A stretch of 64,000 bases of DNA from Campylobacterota bacterium (GTDB lineage: Bacteria > Campylobacterota > Campylobacteria > Campylobacterales > Sulfurimonadaceae): NCBI GenBank assembly GCA_040752835.1, contig JBFMGG010000006.1, forward strand, positions 1 through 64,000. The letters run 5' to 3'. The notes beneath the pieces are model-generated. The model was not told where the DNA came from. It searched no databases and saw only the letters and a list, made by a program, of their open reading frames with translations. This document shows positions 25,468 to 39,371 of this stretch, one piece after another (the stretch's first letter is position 1; each line of letters begins with the position of its first letter). Position numbers and translations under genes: made by a program.

Positions 25468-26310
25468 TCAGGGGAGCAGAAGGTTCAGCAGGTCGCCGAG
25501 GGTATCTTTGAGCTCGTCACGGGAAACCACCATGTCGATGGAACCTTTTTCGAGGAGGAATTCGGCCCGCTGGAACCCTTCGGGGAGGTCGCTTCCGATG
25601 GTCTGTTTGATAACCCGCTGGCCGGCGAAACCGATCAGTGCGCCGGGCTCGGCAATGATGATATCCCCCAGCGTCGCGAACGAGGCGCTCACCCCGCCCA
25701 TCGTCGGATCGGTGAGAAGCGAGATATAGGGAAGCTTCGCTTCGGCAAGTTTGGCCAATGCGGCGGAAGTCTTGGACATCTGCATCAGCGAAAAGGTACT
25801 CTCCTGCATCCGTGCCCCGCCGCTGGCGCTGACGATAATGAGTCCCATCCGTTTGTCAATCGCACGGTTGATGGCGCGGACGATTTTCTCCCCTTCGACC
25901 GAACCGAGCGATCCGCCCATGAAGTTAAAATCGAACACCACCAGCTGGGCGGGAGCGCCGTTGATGGTGCATTCGCCGCTGACAACGGACGAGTAGGTCC
26001 CATTTTTGGCGTATCCCTCTTCGACACGGGCCGCATAGCTTTTTTTATCGACGAAATTGAGCGGATCGACAGGTCTGAGATTCGCATCGAATTCGACAAA
26101 ACTCCCCTCGTCCGCGATAAGGGCCAGACGCTCTTTGACACCGATACGCAGGTGATGGCCGCATTTGGGGCAGACGTGATTTTGCTTTTCGATCTCTTTG
26201 TAGTACATCAGGGACTGGCACGATGGGCATTTGACCCAGTGCGAAGGTGCCTCGCTTTTCGTAGGCTGTTTTTTCTTTTCGGAGTCACCGAACAGGTTGA
26301 ATAGACTCAA
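25468..26310 (-). CDS. accD: Acetyl-CoA carboxylase carboxyltransferase subunit beta
   Basis: 280 residues. An N-terminal C4 zinc ribbon (CPSC at about 29-32 and CPKC about 19 residues later) precedes the crotonase-fold carboxyltransferase domain with SASGGARMQES and LTDPTMGGVSASFATLGD. With AccA it transfers carboxyl from biotin to acetyl-CoA, making malonyl-CoA. The start is a TTG overlapping the phosphatase stop (TTGA), backed by a strong AAGGAGA site 5 bases upstream. Confidence 0.96.
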   Translation of the reverse strand: MSLFNLFGDSEKKKQPTKSEAPSHWVKCPSCQSLMYYKEIEKQNHVCPKCGHHLRIGVKERLALIADEGSFVEFDANLRPVDPLNFVDKKSYAARVEEGYAKNGTYSSVVSGECTINGAPAQLVVFDFNFMGGSLGSVEGEKIVRAINRAIDKRMGLIIVSASGGARMQESTFSLMQMSKTSAALAKLAEAKLPYISLLTDPTMGGVSASFATLGDIIIAEPGALIGFAGQRVIKQTIGSDLPEGFQRAEFLLEKGSIDMVVSRDELKDTLGDLLNLLLP

Positions 26311-27035
26311 AAAATCTCCTTTTGTACAATCGCTAGAATACGCTCAAACACTTCGACCTCTTGGGCTACGAGCAAGAAACGGTCGTTTTGAAACGTGTGC
26401 AGATGGCGGCTCAGATGCAGACCCGCCTGTATATCGTATGGGCGCATTGTACCCAAAAATAGCACATATTTTACATAAGGGGCGTAAGCGAGCGAGAGGG
26501 CCAATGCTCCGGGAGAGCGGAATTTAAACCCCTCGTCGATCAGTTTGGCCGCAAGTTCGGGATGGTTCGGAGACTTTTCGAAAAGGCCGATTTTCGCATA
26601 AGGATTCGATGCGACCGCTTCTCTGTTTTGGGGGGCTTCGAGCGAAGTACGGTAATATGCATCAGGCGTACGGACAAAGAGGTCGCCGTTGGCCAGGTTG
26701 CACACCAGCGATTCGAGGGTCTTGCCCTCTTTTTCCAGGGCGATGGAAATGCCGTAATAGGGGAAACGGGAGAGAAAGTTGTCGCTGCCGTCGATCGGAT
26801 CGAGGATAATGTTCACCGAAGATGGGGGGTCCATCCATCCCGCTTCTTCGGAAAACACCGATCCATACGGGTGCAGGTGCGCGTAACAGACCGATTCGGC
26901 TCTGAGGTCGATGCCGCTGCTGACGTCGCCGCCGAAGCCGCGGTCGTGTGCGGTAAAATGGGAAATTCCCTCCTCGCCGCAGATACGGCGCACTTCGAGG
27001 CACGCCGCAACGGCCGAATCGATAAAGCGGCTCAT
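26307..27035 (-). CDS. Inositol monophosphatase family phosphatase
   Basis: 242 residues. The metal-binding signature ILDPIDGSDNF, the upstream acidic EEAGW and the C-terminal YDIQAG (in place of the usual WDIAAG) define a Li-sensitive phosphatase fold. Substrates in this family include inositol phosphates, 3'-phosphoadenosine 5'-phosphate and fructose-1,6-bisphosphate; this sequence does not decide. Its start overlaps the gltD stop by one base (TGATG), and its end overlaps accD. From memory, C. jejuni keeps the same gene beside accD. Confidence 0.88.
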   Translation of the reverse strand: MSRFIDSAVAACLEVRRICGEEGISHFTAHDRGFGGDVSSGIDLRAESVCYAHLHPYGSVFSEEAGWMDPPSSVNIILDPIDGSDNFLSRFPYYGISIALEKEGKTLESLVCNLANGDLFVRTPDAYYRTSLEAPQNREAVASNPYAKIGLFEKSPNHPELAAKLIDEGFKFRSPGALALSLAYAPYVKYVLFLGTMRPYDIQAGLHLSRHLHTFQNDRFLLVAQEVEVFERILAIVQKEIF

Positions 27036-28417
27036 CAGCCCAGCAGTGATTTGGCGATCGCTCTGGCCGCCTCACGGCCGTCGTAGGCCGCGGTAACGAC
27101 CAGATCGGCACCGCGCTGGCAATCTCCGCCGGCATAAATACCCGGGGTCGTTGTCTCGTATTTCTCATTTACGACAATACCGCCCCAGCCGTTCACGTTG
27201 ATCCCGTTTTCGGCCAGGAAGGGGGGAACGACCGGATCGAATCCGAGCGCCATGATGATGACGTCGGCGTTGACTTTGAAATCGCCCCCTTTGACCTCTT
27301 CCATTTTCTGACGGCCGCTTTCGTCTTTGGCGCCCAGGACCGTTTTGGCCATCAGGATGCCGACCGCTCTGCCGTTGTCTCCGAGGATAACCTCTTTGGG
27401 GGAAGCGTGAAATACGAATTCCACCCCTTCCTCGATCGCGTTTTTGTACTCTTTGACCGATCCGGGCATGTTGTGCGCGTCACGGCGGTAAAGGCACGTA
27501 ACGTTTTTCGCCCCTTCGCGGCGTGCGGTACGGACACAGTCCATCGCCGTATCCCCTCCCCCGATGACGACGACGTCAAGATCTTTGAAGTCGAACTTTT
27601 TATCGTAGGAGAGGCCGAAATTTTTGCGCTGGATCGCGGTAAGGTAGTCCATCGCCACAAATACGTTCGAAGCGTTTTCGCCCGCGATTTTGGCCGATTT
27701 CCCTTTGGTCGCGCCGATCCCGACGAATACGGCGTCGTGTTTGTCGGCAATTTCGCCGAACTCGACGTCTTTGCCGACTTCGCATTCGAGAACCAGGTTC
27801 AGACCCGCTTCTTTGAGAAGTTCGACGCGGCGCTCGACGATTTTTTTGTCAAGTTTGAAGTTGGGGATGCCGTAGGTGAGCAGCCCGCCCGCGCGGTCGC
27901 TGCGCTCGTACATCGTTACGGCGATTCCCGAACGGAGCAGATAGGTCGCACAGGAGAGTCCCGCAGGACCCGAACCGATGATCGCCACTTTTTTATCCGT
28001 CGTGATCCCCGGAAAATAGGGTTTGAGTCCCTGGCGGAACCCTTCTTCGTTGATGAACGTCTCGACCGATCCGATCGTGATCGCCCCGTGTCCGTCGTTG
28101 AGGGTACAGTCCCCTTCGCACAGGCGGTCGTGCGGGCATACGCGCCCCATCACTTCGGGGAACGGCGAGGGCTCGTTGGAGAGTTTGAACGCGAATTTCA
28201 AATCTTTTTCGGCTACCGACTTCAACCATTGGGGAATGTAGTTGTGCAGCGGACATTTGTTCAGACAAAACGGGTCACCGCACTGAATGCAGCGGTCGCT
28301 TTGTGCCGAAGCGTCGTTTTGCCCCATCTGCTCGTAAATCTCGTTAAAATCTTTCAGACGTTCGACAACCAGCCGTTTGCTGGGATCGATACGCTCAATC
28401 GTTAAAAATTCTCTCAT
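27035..28417 (-). CDS. gltD: Glutamate synthase small subunit
   Basis: 460 residues. An N-terminal iron-sulfur region has cysteines in CIQCGDPFCLNKCP and CPHDRLCEGDC. A FAD-binding GSGPAGLSCATYL motif and an NAD(P)H-binding VIGGGDTAMDC motif follow, and the closing FAD motif is GIYAGGDCQRGADLV. It feeds electrons from NADPH to the large subunit. It starts 6 bp after gltB. Confidence 0.96.
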   Translation of the reverse strand: MREFLTIERIDPSKRLVVERLKDFNEIYEQMGQNDASAQSDRCIQCGDPFCLNKCPLHNYIPQWLKSVAEKDLKFAFKLSNEPSPFPEVMGRVCPHDRLCEGDCTLNDGHGAITIGSVETFINEEGFRQGLKPYFPGITTDKKVAIIGSGPAGLSCATYLLRSGIAVTMYERSDRAGGLLTYGIPNFKLDKKIVERRVELLKEAGLNLVLECEVGKDVEFGEIADKHDAVFVGIGATKGKSAKIAGENASNVFVAMDYLTAIQRKNFGLSYDKKFDFKDLDVVVIGGGDTAMDCVRTARREGAKNVTCLYRRDAHNMPGSVKEYKNAIEEGVEFVFHASPKEVILGDNGRAVGILMAKTVLGAKDESGRQKMEEVKGGDFKVNADVIIMALGFDPVVPPFLAENGINVNGWGGIVVNEKYETTTPGIYAGGDCQRGADLVVTAAYDGREAARAIAKSLLG

Positions 28418-28423
28418 AATGGT

Positions 28424-32869
<4,446 letters not shown>

Positions 32870-32879
32870 CTTTCACCGG

Positions 32880-32899
32880 AACAATTTCGGCAAATTGTT
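32880..32899. promoter_or_regulatory. Inverted repeat upstream of gltB
   Basis: AACAATTT-CGGC-AAATTGTT is a perfect 8-bp inverted repeat just above the gltB GTG, in the gltB/recO divergent region. On the plus strand it is followed by ATTTTTT, so it could also read as a weak terminator. As a leader or operator element it would suit nitrogen control of gltB, but that is inference. Confidence 0.45.
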
Positions 32900-33039
32900 A
32901 TTTTTTAATCTCTTTTTAAACATAAGTAGTTTATAGAGGTCAAAATTTTGTAAATTATACCGCTTGTCAGGTTAAAAAAGGTTAAAATAACGGACCGATT
33001 TAGAAATTTGTCAGATTTTTGTGTAGAGTAGAACCAGAT

Positions 33040-33657
33040 ATGCAGGGCTTTATCATCCGCCTCAACCGTGCGCGGGAAGAAGATACGATCGTTACCATCA
33101 TAGCCGAGGAAAGCTTACAGACGCTTTATCGTTTTTACGGTGCACGGCACAGCCCGATCAACGTCGGCTACAAAATCGATTTCGAAGCGGAGCATTCCCT
33201 CAAATCCTCCATTGCCCGCCTGCGCGACGTTATTCATCTTGGGTATCCCTGGCTGGGAGACTTTGAACGGATGCGGCTGTGGCAGCAGTTCATCTCCTTG
33301 TTCTACCCTCACCTCAAAGACTCCGAAGAGATCGGCGGCTTTTACTTCGCCCTTCTCGACGACGCGGCATCCAAATGGAAAGAGCAAAACCCCAAGCGGG
33401 TAGCCGTCGAGGCCTACATACGCCTCCTCGAACACGAAGGGCGGCTGCACCGGGAGATGCACTGCTTTTTCTGCGACCTCCCCATCGAAGGGGAAATCTC
33501 GCTGATCCGCGCTTTTCTCCCCGCCCACCGCCACTGTTCCCATACCCTGAGCATCAATCCCAAAGGGCTCGAATGGCTCTACGAACACGCGTCTACCCTC
33601 TTTTTGGACGATCGTGAAGTGGAACGGCTGTGGTACGTCATCAACGAAGGGCTTTAA
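33040..33657 (+). CDS. recO: DNA repair protein RecO (epsilonproteobacterial type)
   Basis: 205 residues from the ATG at 33040 (MQGFIIRLNRAREEDTIVTI), the usual RecO opening of an OB fold; a TTG seven codons upstream is less likely. The rest is helical, with a zinc-like cysteine/histidine set (CFFC, then HRHCSH). RecO helps RecR load RecA onto SSB-coated single-stranded DNA. The sequence is divergent from E. coli RecO, as is usual in this phylum, so the call rests mainly on the N-terminal motif, the size and the cysteine set. Confidence 0.75.
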   Translation: MQGFIIRLNRAREEDTIVTIIAEESLQTLYRFYGARHSPINVGYKIDFEAEHSLKSSIARLRDVIHLGYPWLGDFERMRLWQQFISLFYPHLKDSEEIGGFYFALLDDAASKWKEQNPKRVAVEAYIRLLEHEGRLHREMHCFFCDLPIEGEISLIRAFLPAHRHCSHTLSINPKGLEWLYEHASTLFLDDREVERLWYVINEGL

Positions 33658-33720
33658 GCTCTCATTTCGGGTACACTATTTGCTTGTCATAAACAACTAT
33701 GAATCCACAAAGAGTTGTCC

Positions 33721-33972
33721 ATGCGTAAAAAAACGGCCCGCGACCTGATTATCGACCGCTATACCCCGACCTCGGTAAAAATAGAAACCCGCCCCTTCGT
33801 TGCCCAAACCGTAAGTCGCGGGGCTACCCTCGAAGAGTTTTACCGTGAAGTCGACGCCAAAAACGCCCAGAGTTTCCGCCAGCAGTATCTCGTCAAAGAC
33901 GCTTCCGAGATCGAATCGATGATGCGGAACAACCGCAAACTGATCGAGGCCAAACGGGGACGGGGGAATTAA
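33721..33972 (+). CDS. Small conserved-looking basic protein of unknown function
   Basis: 83 residues from the ATG at 33721, which has AAAGAG a few bases upstream; a TTG two codons earlier is a poorer choice. The protein is charged, with no signal or membrane segment, and ends in a basic tail (IEAKRGRGN). Motifs such as RPFVAQTVSRGATLEEFYREVD are not from any family I can name. It lies 63 bp after recO and converges on the Rrf2 gene with 3 bp between stops. Codon use matches the neighbours, so it is probably real. Confidence 0.65.
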   Translation: MRKKTARDLIIDRYTPTSVKIETRPFVAQTVSRGATLEEFYREVDAKNAQSFRQQYLVKDASEIESMMRNNRKLIEAKRGRGN

Positions 33973-33975
33973 GCC

Positions 33976-34380
33976 TTAGATGTCGTAATGATAGGGCTGA
34001 TACGCCTGGTCGATTTCAGAGAGTTTCATCCCGAAGAGACGGCGCATCTTCTCTTCGATATCGCCCCAGAAATATTCAAGGATCAGACTCGATCCGACGT
34101 TTCCGTCGATTTTGTAGAACGGCCCTTCCAACGCTTCGATAATTTCCAGCACTTCGATTTCATGGGGAGCGCGCGCCAGTTTGTAACCGCCGCTGGCACC
34201 CCGCGTACTGTTGAGCAGATGGTTGCGGCGCAACATCGAAAGAAGCTGTTCAAGATAACCGTGGGAAATTTTGGTCATCGCGGCGATTTCGCGTACCTGC
34301 ATCGCGCGGCCGTACGGCGCGTGGGAGAGAACATGCATGGCGGCAAGGCCGTAAATCGTCTTTGAAGAGAGCATTGCCAT
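33976..34380 (-). CDS. Rrf2-family transcriptional regulator
   Basis: 134 residues with the Rrf2 winged helix (SSKTIYGLAAMHVL, then KISHGYLEQLLSMLRRNHLLNSTRGASGGYKLAR). Unlike IscR, NsrR or RirA it has no cysteines, so it cannot hold an iron-sulfur cluster through the usual three-cysteine loop. It may sense another ligand or act with a partner. Its ATG overlaps the stop of the DUF4395 membrane protein gene by one base (TAATG), so the two are co-translated and it may control that gene. Confidence 0.88.
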   Translation of the reverse strand: MAMLSSKTIYGLAAMHVLSHAPYGRAMQVREIAAMTKISHGYLEQLLSMLRRNHLLNSTRGASGGYKLARAPHEIEVLEIIEALEGPFYKIDGNVGSSLILEYFWGDIEEKMRRLFGMKLSEIDQAYQPYHYDI

Positions 34381-34823
34381 TATTCAAACCCCTTCGGATA
34401 GATTTTTTTGGCCCAGTGGTAGAGTTTGCACGCGATGCAATAGCCGAAAAACAGGTCCAGTGCCGCGCAGAAAAGGTAAATCGCCGCGACGACGTTGACC
34501 GCCCATGCGATTCCCAGAAGATGAAACAGCGCCATCGCGGCGACAAACCCGACCCCGAACAACGATGCCAGCCGTTTGGCCCCGGCATCTTCCATCCGGC
34601 TGGGCAATGCAAGACGGCGCTGTATCCACAGCGAAGCGTTCTGGATCGGGCTGAGATGTTTGACGCCGTAAAGACGAAGTGCAAAATCAATCGTCAAAAA
34701 AAACAGGATCGCTACGAACCCGCTTACCAGGTACGCGACTACCCCGCTCATCACGAAAAGCGTGTTGATCCGCGTCACCGTAGCATCGACCTGCCGGAAA
34801 ATCAGTGGGCATTGTTGAGCCAT
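34380..34823 (-). CDS. DUF4395 family membrane protein
   Basis: 147 residues from the ATG at 34823 (MAQQCPLIFRQVDATVTRIN), which follows an AAGAAGGGG site; the frame is open 18 codons further up but those are lysine-rich and lack a better site. Three to four membrane spans are visible. The N-terminal CP-x-x-FRQVD-x-x-VTRIN segment is the DUF4395 hallmark. Members often lie beside redox genes such as rhodanese or thioredoxin-like proteins; function is unknown. Here the partner is a cysteine-free Rrf2 regulator. Confidence 0.78.
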   Translation of the reverse strand: MAQQCPLIFRQVDATVTRINTLFVMSGVVAYLVSGFVAILFFLTIDFALRLYGVKHLSPIQNASLWIQRRLALPSRMEDAGAKRLASLFGVGFVAAMALFHLLGIAWAVNVVAAIYLFCAALDLFFGYCIACKLYHWAKKIYPKGFE

Positions 34824-34918
34824 GAAAGACCCCTTCTTTTTTTTCGCCATAGTAAAATAGATTTTTCTTATTGTCAAGCATCCATACAGAATTACTAAGG
34901 TATAAAAAGGAGGGAAAT

Positions 34919-34940
34919 AAAAAAAGGGGATTTCTCCCCC
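34919..34940 (-). terminator. Rho-independent terminator after the response regulator
   Basis: On the minus strand GGGGA-GAAA-TCCCC is followed by a run of seven or more T, about 12 bp past the response regulator stop. It closes the kinase-receptor-regulator operon. Confidence 0.8.
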
Positions 34941-34951
34941 CTTCTGCGGTA

Positions 34952-35320
34952 TCAGCGGTTCGGGATCAGTTCCCGAACCTTTTTCTCCACGGCGGCAAGC
35001 GAATCGAACGGTTTGAGGACGTAGTGGTCCGCACCGATTTTATGGCTTTGCAGCACTTTGTCGAGCGTCGAATAAGCCGTCATCATGATGACGACGCAAT
35101 CGGGGTCTTTGGCCTTGATCTCTTCGAGCACGCTCAATCCGTCGCGCTGCGGCATCATGATGTCTAGCAGCACGCCGTCAAACTCTCCGGCCTTGAAACG
35201 GCTCAGGGCGCTCAACGGATTGTCGAAATAGGTCACTTTGATGTCTCCCGCACGCCCAAGCGCTTTTTCCAGCATCGTCCCGATGGACGCTTCATCGTCT
35301 ACAATCATCAAACGGATCAT
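34952..35320 (-). CDS. Single-domain response regulator (CheY-like)
   Basis: 122 residues, a lone receiver domain. The acidic pair D8/D9, the phospho-acceptor D53 ([11 protein letters not shown]), T81 and K103 (VLKPF) are all in place. With no output domain it must act by binding a partner, such as the flagellar switch, the chemoreceptor encoded upstream or the kinase. Its start overlaps the chemoreceptor stop (ATGA), and the whole set kinase-receptor-regulator is read together. Confidence 0.93.
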   Translation of the reverse strand: MIRLMIVDDEASIGTMLEKALGRAGDIKVTYFDNPLSALSRFKAGEFDGVLLDIMMPQRDGLSVLEEIKAKDPDCVVIMMTAYSTLDKVLQSHKIGADHYVLKPFDSLAAVEKKVRELIPNR

Positions 35321-36639
35321 TCATTACCTCCAAACAAATTATCAATCGCGTGTTCCATCAAGTCCTCGGTTTTTTCCGCTACCAGCACGTCAAGCGCTTC
35401 GAAGACACCGTGGCTGGCCTCCTCGATTTTGCGGATACGCTCCTCGATCTGGGTACGCGAACACAGTTTTTTGCCGTCGCCGCAATCGGCAATGAGGGCA
35501 TTGGCCTGGGTATGGACCTGCGCATGGGGGCCTTCAAGCCGGCTGTAGGATTTCAGGTGCCCGAACTGCTCTTTGCCTACGCCGCCATCGTACCATTTGC
35601 CCAGACGGCAGGAGTGGTGATCGACGGGTTTGAAATCGCTCTCCTGCCCGAACAAGAAAGCGTAGACGTTGTTTTTGTAGATGACGTGGTCGATTTTGGC
35701 GAGGTTGCTGAAAATATAGTTGCTGATGTCCATGATCTCATAAACGCTGCGCGACGCGTTACGCTGGAATATTTCCATCCGCCCGCCCATCTGGGAAACG
35801 TCGTCTTTGGTCTCCGAAACGATCCCCGAGAGTTCTCCGGTCGCCGTTTCGATCTCGCTGGTATCCTGCGTCATCGACTGGATTACGATTTCGATCTCTT
35901 TGGTGGCTTTCTGGGTCCTCTCTGCCAGTTTGCGCACCTCGTCGGCGACGACGGCGAATCCCCGTCCGTGTTCGCCGGCACGTGCCGCTTCGATCGCGGC
36001 GTTGAGGGCAAGGAGATTGGTCTGGTCGGCGATGTCTTTGATCAGCGCCACGACACTCGAGACTTCGTGAGAGCGGCTGACGAGGTTGGCCGTCGTCGCC
36101 ATCGTCCCCTCCATCAGTTCGGCGAGTTTGTTCATCCCCTCGTCAACCTCTTTGGCCAGTCGAAGCCCCTCTTGGGAACCCTTGGCCGTTTCACGCGACT
36201 GTTCGGTCATGTCTTTGAGTTTTTCGAGGATGTCGATAAAGACTTTCTGCGTGGCACCAAGTGCGCCGCGGATGCTTTTTTGGTGCATCTCGAGCAATCC
36301 CCCCTCTTCGCCGCTGACCGTCGAGGATTTGTGCAGGACGAACCCTTTGAAGCCGTTACGAAGGCTTTTTTGGACGACGTCGGCTTCGCATTCGCCGACG
36401 ATCACTTCGTGCACTCCCGATGAGAGGGCGCGGACGAGAGAAGCCTTGTCGTCAATCGCTTCGGCACGGGTGTTGAAAAACACTGCCTCGTTGTTCGCAT
36501 CGACGACGACAACCGCTTCCTTGTCGCTCAGCGCGGCGATCTCCTTGTACAGTTCCAGCTCGGCGGCCAGACGGTCGCGTTCGGCGCGAAGCTCGGCGGC
36601 TTCGTCGCGGTATCTTTTGATTTCGTTTCCGAAAAACAT
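35317..36639 (-). CDS. Cytosolic methyl-accepting chemotaxis protein with CZB zinc-binding domain
   Basis: 440 residues with no membrane span. Order: a coiled coil (about 1-40), a small PAS-like region ([21 protein letters not shown]), the signalling hairpin with tip [33 protein letters not shown], and a C-terminal CZB domain with the zinc ligands in [13 protein letters not shown] and [11 protein letters not shown]. It resembles TlpD of Helicobacter, a soluble receptor linked to oxidants and zinc. It would signal to CheA/CheW in the cytoplasm. It lies 1 bp after the kinase gene and overlaps the response regulator gene. Confidence 0.93.
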   Translation of the reverse strand: MFFGNEIKRYRDEAAELRAERDRLAAELELYKEIAALSDKEAVVVVDANNEAVFFNTRAEAIDDKASLVRALSSGVHEVIVGECEADVVQKSLRNGFKGFVLHKSSTVSGEEGGLLEMHQKSIRGALGATQKVFIDILEKLKDMTEQSRETAKGSQEGLRLAKEVDEGMNKLAELMEGTMATTANLVSRSHEVSSVVALIKDIADQTNLLALNAAIEAARAGEHGRGFAVVADEVRKLAERTQKATKEIEIVIQSMTQDTSEIETATGELSGIVSETKDDVSQMGGRMEIFQRNASRSVYEIMDISNYIFSNLAKIDHVIYKNNVYAFLFGQESDFKPVDHHSCRLGKWYDGGVGKEQFGHLKSYSRLEGPHAQVHTQANALIADCGDGKKLCSRTQIEERIRKIEEASHGVFEALDVLVAEKTEDLMEHAIDNLFGGNE

Positions 36640-36640
36640 A

Positions 36641-38542
36641 CTACTCCTTCTCCTGATAGGTTTTTAATACGACTTCAAATTCCGCACCCCGGTTGCGGTT
36701 GGCCACGCTGATTTTCCCGCCGTGTTTGTCGATGATCGCCTTGGCCACGTTCAATCCGATTCCCATGCTTTTTTTCTTTTCCCCTCCGACCGCAAAATCA
36801 AAAATCGTCGGCAGTATCCCCTCGGGAATCCCTCCGGCATTATCCGAAATTTTGACCCGGATCCGCACATCGTCGCACTCGAACGCAATGTCCAACCGTC
36901 GATCAGCATACGCTATTTTACCTTTTTCGAACTCATCGAGCGCGTTGTTCACGATAATGATCCACACCTGCTCGAGCCGCGTCGCGATCCCCAGCGTTCT
37001 GCACTCTTCGAACCGGTCGTATTTCGTTTCGTACGAAAAAGGCTCCCCGTTGATCGTGATGGGGACGATGTGACGGGAACGGTTCATGACGATCCGCAGT
37101 GCGTAAACCAGGGTCGTGTAGGGATTGCAGGACTTCATCTCCTCCTTGCCGGTGCCGGCGAATTCATACATCGACGCGACAATCGACTGGATCCGTTCGA
37201 TCCCCTCTTCGATGGGACGGAACAACCCCTCCGCTTCGGGGAGCTTTTCGGAACATTCGAATTTCAGAAGCTCAAGATTCCCTTTGATGTACGTGATGGG
37301 GGTATTGATCTCGTGGGTGATACTCGCCGCGAGCCTGCCGACCGTCATGAGTTTGGCGTCGCTGAGTTTCTCTTCCTTGAGGCGTTCATAATCGGTCACG
37401 TCGACAAAATAGAGGATGTGATAATGATCGTCGGCGATCATCGGATTGGGCATTTCGGCGGTATGAAGCTGAAAATAGCGTTTGTCCTGATCGGGGCGTA
37501 CCAGAACCGCACGGCTGTTGAACTGCCCCCCTCGGTAAAGGGCGAAAATCTTCTCGAGCGCTTTTTTCGGTTTTTTGTGATGTTCGAGGATCGGGATCAG
37601 ACTCTCCCCCTCTTCCCGGAACCAGTCGCACGCCTTGTAGGCGGCGAAACACTCATCGCTCCCCGCATAGCCGCCCAGCTCGGAAAAATTGCGGTTGACG
37701 GCGATCGGTTCGTAACGGTAGTTGTACAGAACCGCGGGGGAAGTATCGTGGTCGATCATCTGCTTCATGCTCGAAACGATCGAGCGGTTCATTTCACTCA
37801 TGTCGTGCCCGATGAAAACGATTTCGTCGACCTCGCGGCTGTCTCCGAGAATCGCGTAGAGCGTCGTATCGACCATCACCGAATCGCCGTGCGGATCGAT
37901 GAATTCAATAATCCCGCGATAAATCTCTCCCGCTTTGAGCCGCTCGTTGACCAGTGCACGCAAAAAAACCCGGAAACGGCGCGCGATGAAATGGAACCAG
38001 TGGACCCCAACGATCTCTTCGACGGGTCTTCCCAGTCTGGCGGCAAGCAGATCGTTGATCTCGAGGATAATCCCCTTGTGATCGAGATGGGCGGCAAACG
38101 ACGTTTTCGAGATCGCGGCGTGCATCAGCTGGATGTGGGTGAACGCCCGCTGCGCCTCTTTGGCGTAAACGGATTGTCGGACCAGCCGCTGGGCCACCGT
38201 GAGCACGGCACTGGCGGAGAGGGGTTTAAGGAGGTATTTATCGACCCCGACGTCGATGGCCCGCAAAAAGAGGTCGCTGCCGTGGGCGCTCGAAATCACG
38301 ATCGTTTTGATGGCGGGATAGCGTTCTTTACTGATGCGGATCGTCTCGAATATCTCCGGGACCATCGTGCGCGGATGGAGAATCAGCAGATCGGTCGTTT
38401 CGAGATGGGACGGGAGTTCGGGGAGGATTTCCAGGCGGCATCCCAGGGTCCGAAGCGTTTCGACGAAAGGATCGAGCTCGGTCGATTTTTCCCCCTGTGT
38501 TTCCCAGTCGGTGACATACGTGATCCCGATGTTTTCAATCAT
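36641..38542 (-). CDS. Sensor histidine kinase with N-terminal pseudo-receiver and PAS domains
   Basis: 633 residues, soluble. Residues 1-120 have a receiver fold, but the phospho-acceptor position holds histidine (LLILH, residue 56) where aspartate belongs, while the conserved lysine (LLKPLS, about 106) is kept. Two PAS-type regions follow (about 130-260 and 270-400), then a HisKA H-box ([21 protein letters not shown]) and a HATPase with N-box ([11 protein letters not shown]) and G-boxes ([19 protein letters not shown]). It should autophosphorylate at the H-box and may phosphorylate the lone receiver two genes downstream. The pseudo-receiver probably senses by protein contact rather than phosphorylation. 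Confidence 0.88.
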   Translation of the reverse strand: MIENIGITYVTDWETQGEKSTELDPFVETLRTLGCRLEILPELPSHLETTDLLILHPRTMVPEIFETIRISKERYPAIKTIVISSAHGSDLFLRAIDVGVDKYLLKPLSASAVLTVAQRLVRQSVYAKEAQRAFTHIQLMHAAISKTSFAAHLDHKGIILEINDLLAARLGRPVEEIVGVHWFHFIARRFRVFLRALVNERLKAGEIYRGIIEFIDPHGDSVMVDTTLYAILGDSREVDEIVFIGHDMSEMNRSIVSSMKQMIDHDTSPAVLYNYRYEPIAVNRNFSELGGYAGSDECFAAYKACDWFREEGESLIPILEHHKKPKKALEKIFALYRGGQFNSRAVLVRPDQDKRYFQLHTAEMPNPMIADDHYHILYFVDVTDYERLKEEKLSDAKLMTVGRLAASITHEINTPITYIKGNLELLKFECSEKLPEAEGLFRPIEEGIERIQSIVASMYEFAGTGKEEMKSCNPYTTLVYALRIVMNRSRHIVPITINGEPFSYETKYDRFEECRTLGIATRLEQVWIIIVNNALDEFEKGKIAYADRRLDIAFECDDVRIRVKISDNAGGIPEGILPTIFDFAVGGEKKKSMGIGLNVAKAIIDKHGGKISVANRNRGAEFEVVLKTYQEKE

Positions 38543-38743
38543 GCCAACCCTGCCGATCGTCCGTTTGCAACACGTTTCCTTTAATTAACACAAATCATTA
38601 AAACTAATTTTTTCCGGTAATAATATCCAAAAAATATCACTAAAGCATCACTTTGATTATATTTATGGTTCGATTTTCATCTGGGTGTAATCTTTTTCCG
38701 ATACAATCACCGAAAAATTTACCTGCACAACGGAACACACGCC

Positions 38744-39256
38744 ATGAAAAAACTGCTGCTTGTATTGCTCGCCTGCGTCTCGCTCAGCGCCGAAGACGTT
38801 TACGAAGGGGACCTCACCGCTGCCGAAGCCCACGAAATGCAAAAAAAAGGGGAAGCGATCATCGTCGACGTACGCACCACCCTTGAGTTCATCTACACCG
38901 GACACGGCGAAGGGTTCATCAACATCCCCGCCTACGAATGGACCTATATCCCCAAATCGGTTGAAGAACGGGTCAAAAGTGCCGAATACGAACTTAAAAA
39001 CGACAAGGTCAAAGGGCACGTCGAAATACAGAAACTCTACGACGCCAAAGAGGTCTTCAATAAAAACTTCGTCAGCGACGTCATGAAGGCGATGAAACTG
39101 CGCAACGTCCAGTCGGTCATCCTGGTCTGCCGCAGCGGCCCGCGCTCGAAAGCGGCCGCAAACGTACTGGCCAAAGAGGGGATCAAGGCCTACAACCTCG
39201 ACAACGGCTTCATGTTCGGCTGGAAAGATTCCAAAATGCCCTGGGACGGGTTCTAA
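38744..39256 (+). CDS. Secreted rhodanese-domain protein
   Basis: 170 residues with a signal peptide (MKKLLLVLLACVSLSA) and one rhodanese domain: IIVDVRTTLEFIYTGHGEGFINIPAYEW, then the active-site loop CRSGPRSKAAANVL. A persulfide on that cysteine could carry sulfane sulfur in the periplasm, which fits a sulfur-metabolising lineage, though the substrate is not shown. A TACAAT box lies about 37 bp upstream (38702-38707), so it is transcribed alone. Confidence 0.88.
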   Translation: MKKLLLVLLACVSLSAEDVYEGDLTAAEAHEMQKKGEAIIVDVRTTLEFIYTGHGEGFINIPAYEWTYIPKSVEERVKSAEYELKNDKVKGHVEIQKLYDAKEVFNKNFVSDVMKAMKLRNVQSVILVCRSGPRSKAAANVLAKEGIKAYNLDNGFMFGWKDSKMPWDGF

Positions 39257-39371
39257 CCCCTCCCCCTCCTTTCTCCCCTGTTTCCCCATTTTTTTTACCT
39301 GTCCCCTTTTTTGTTATTGCGTTCTTTAAGGATTCTTCCGTAATGATGTGTCGAAGAATAAGGGGGGAATC

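Noticed and set aside
36722-38584. 620-codon open frame on the plus strand
   Set aside because: Antisense of the histidine kinase gene, whose motifs are intact; long shadow frames are common here because of codon bias.
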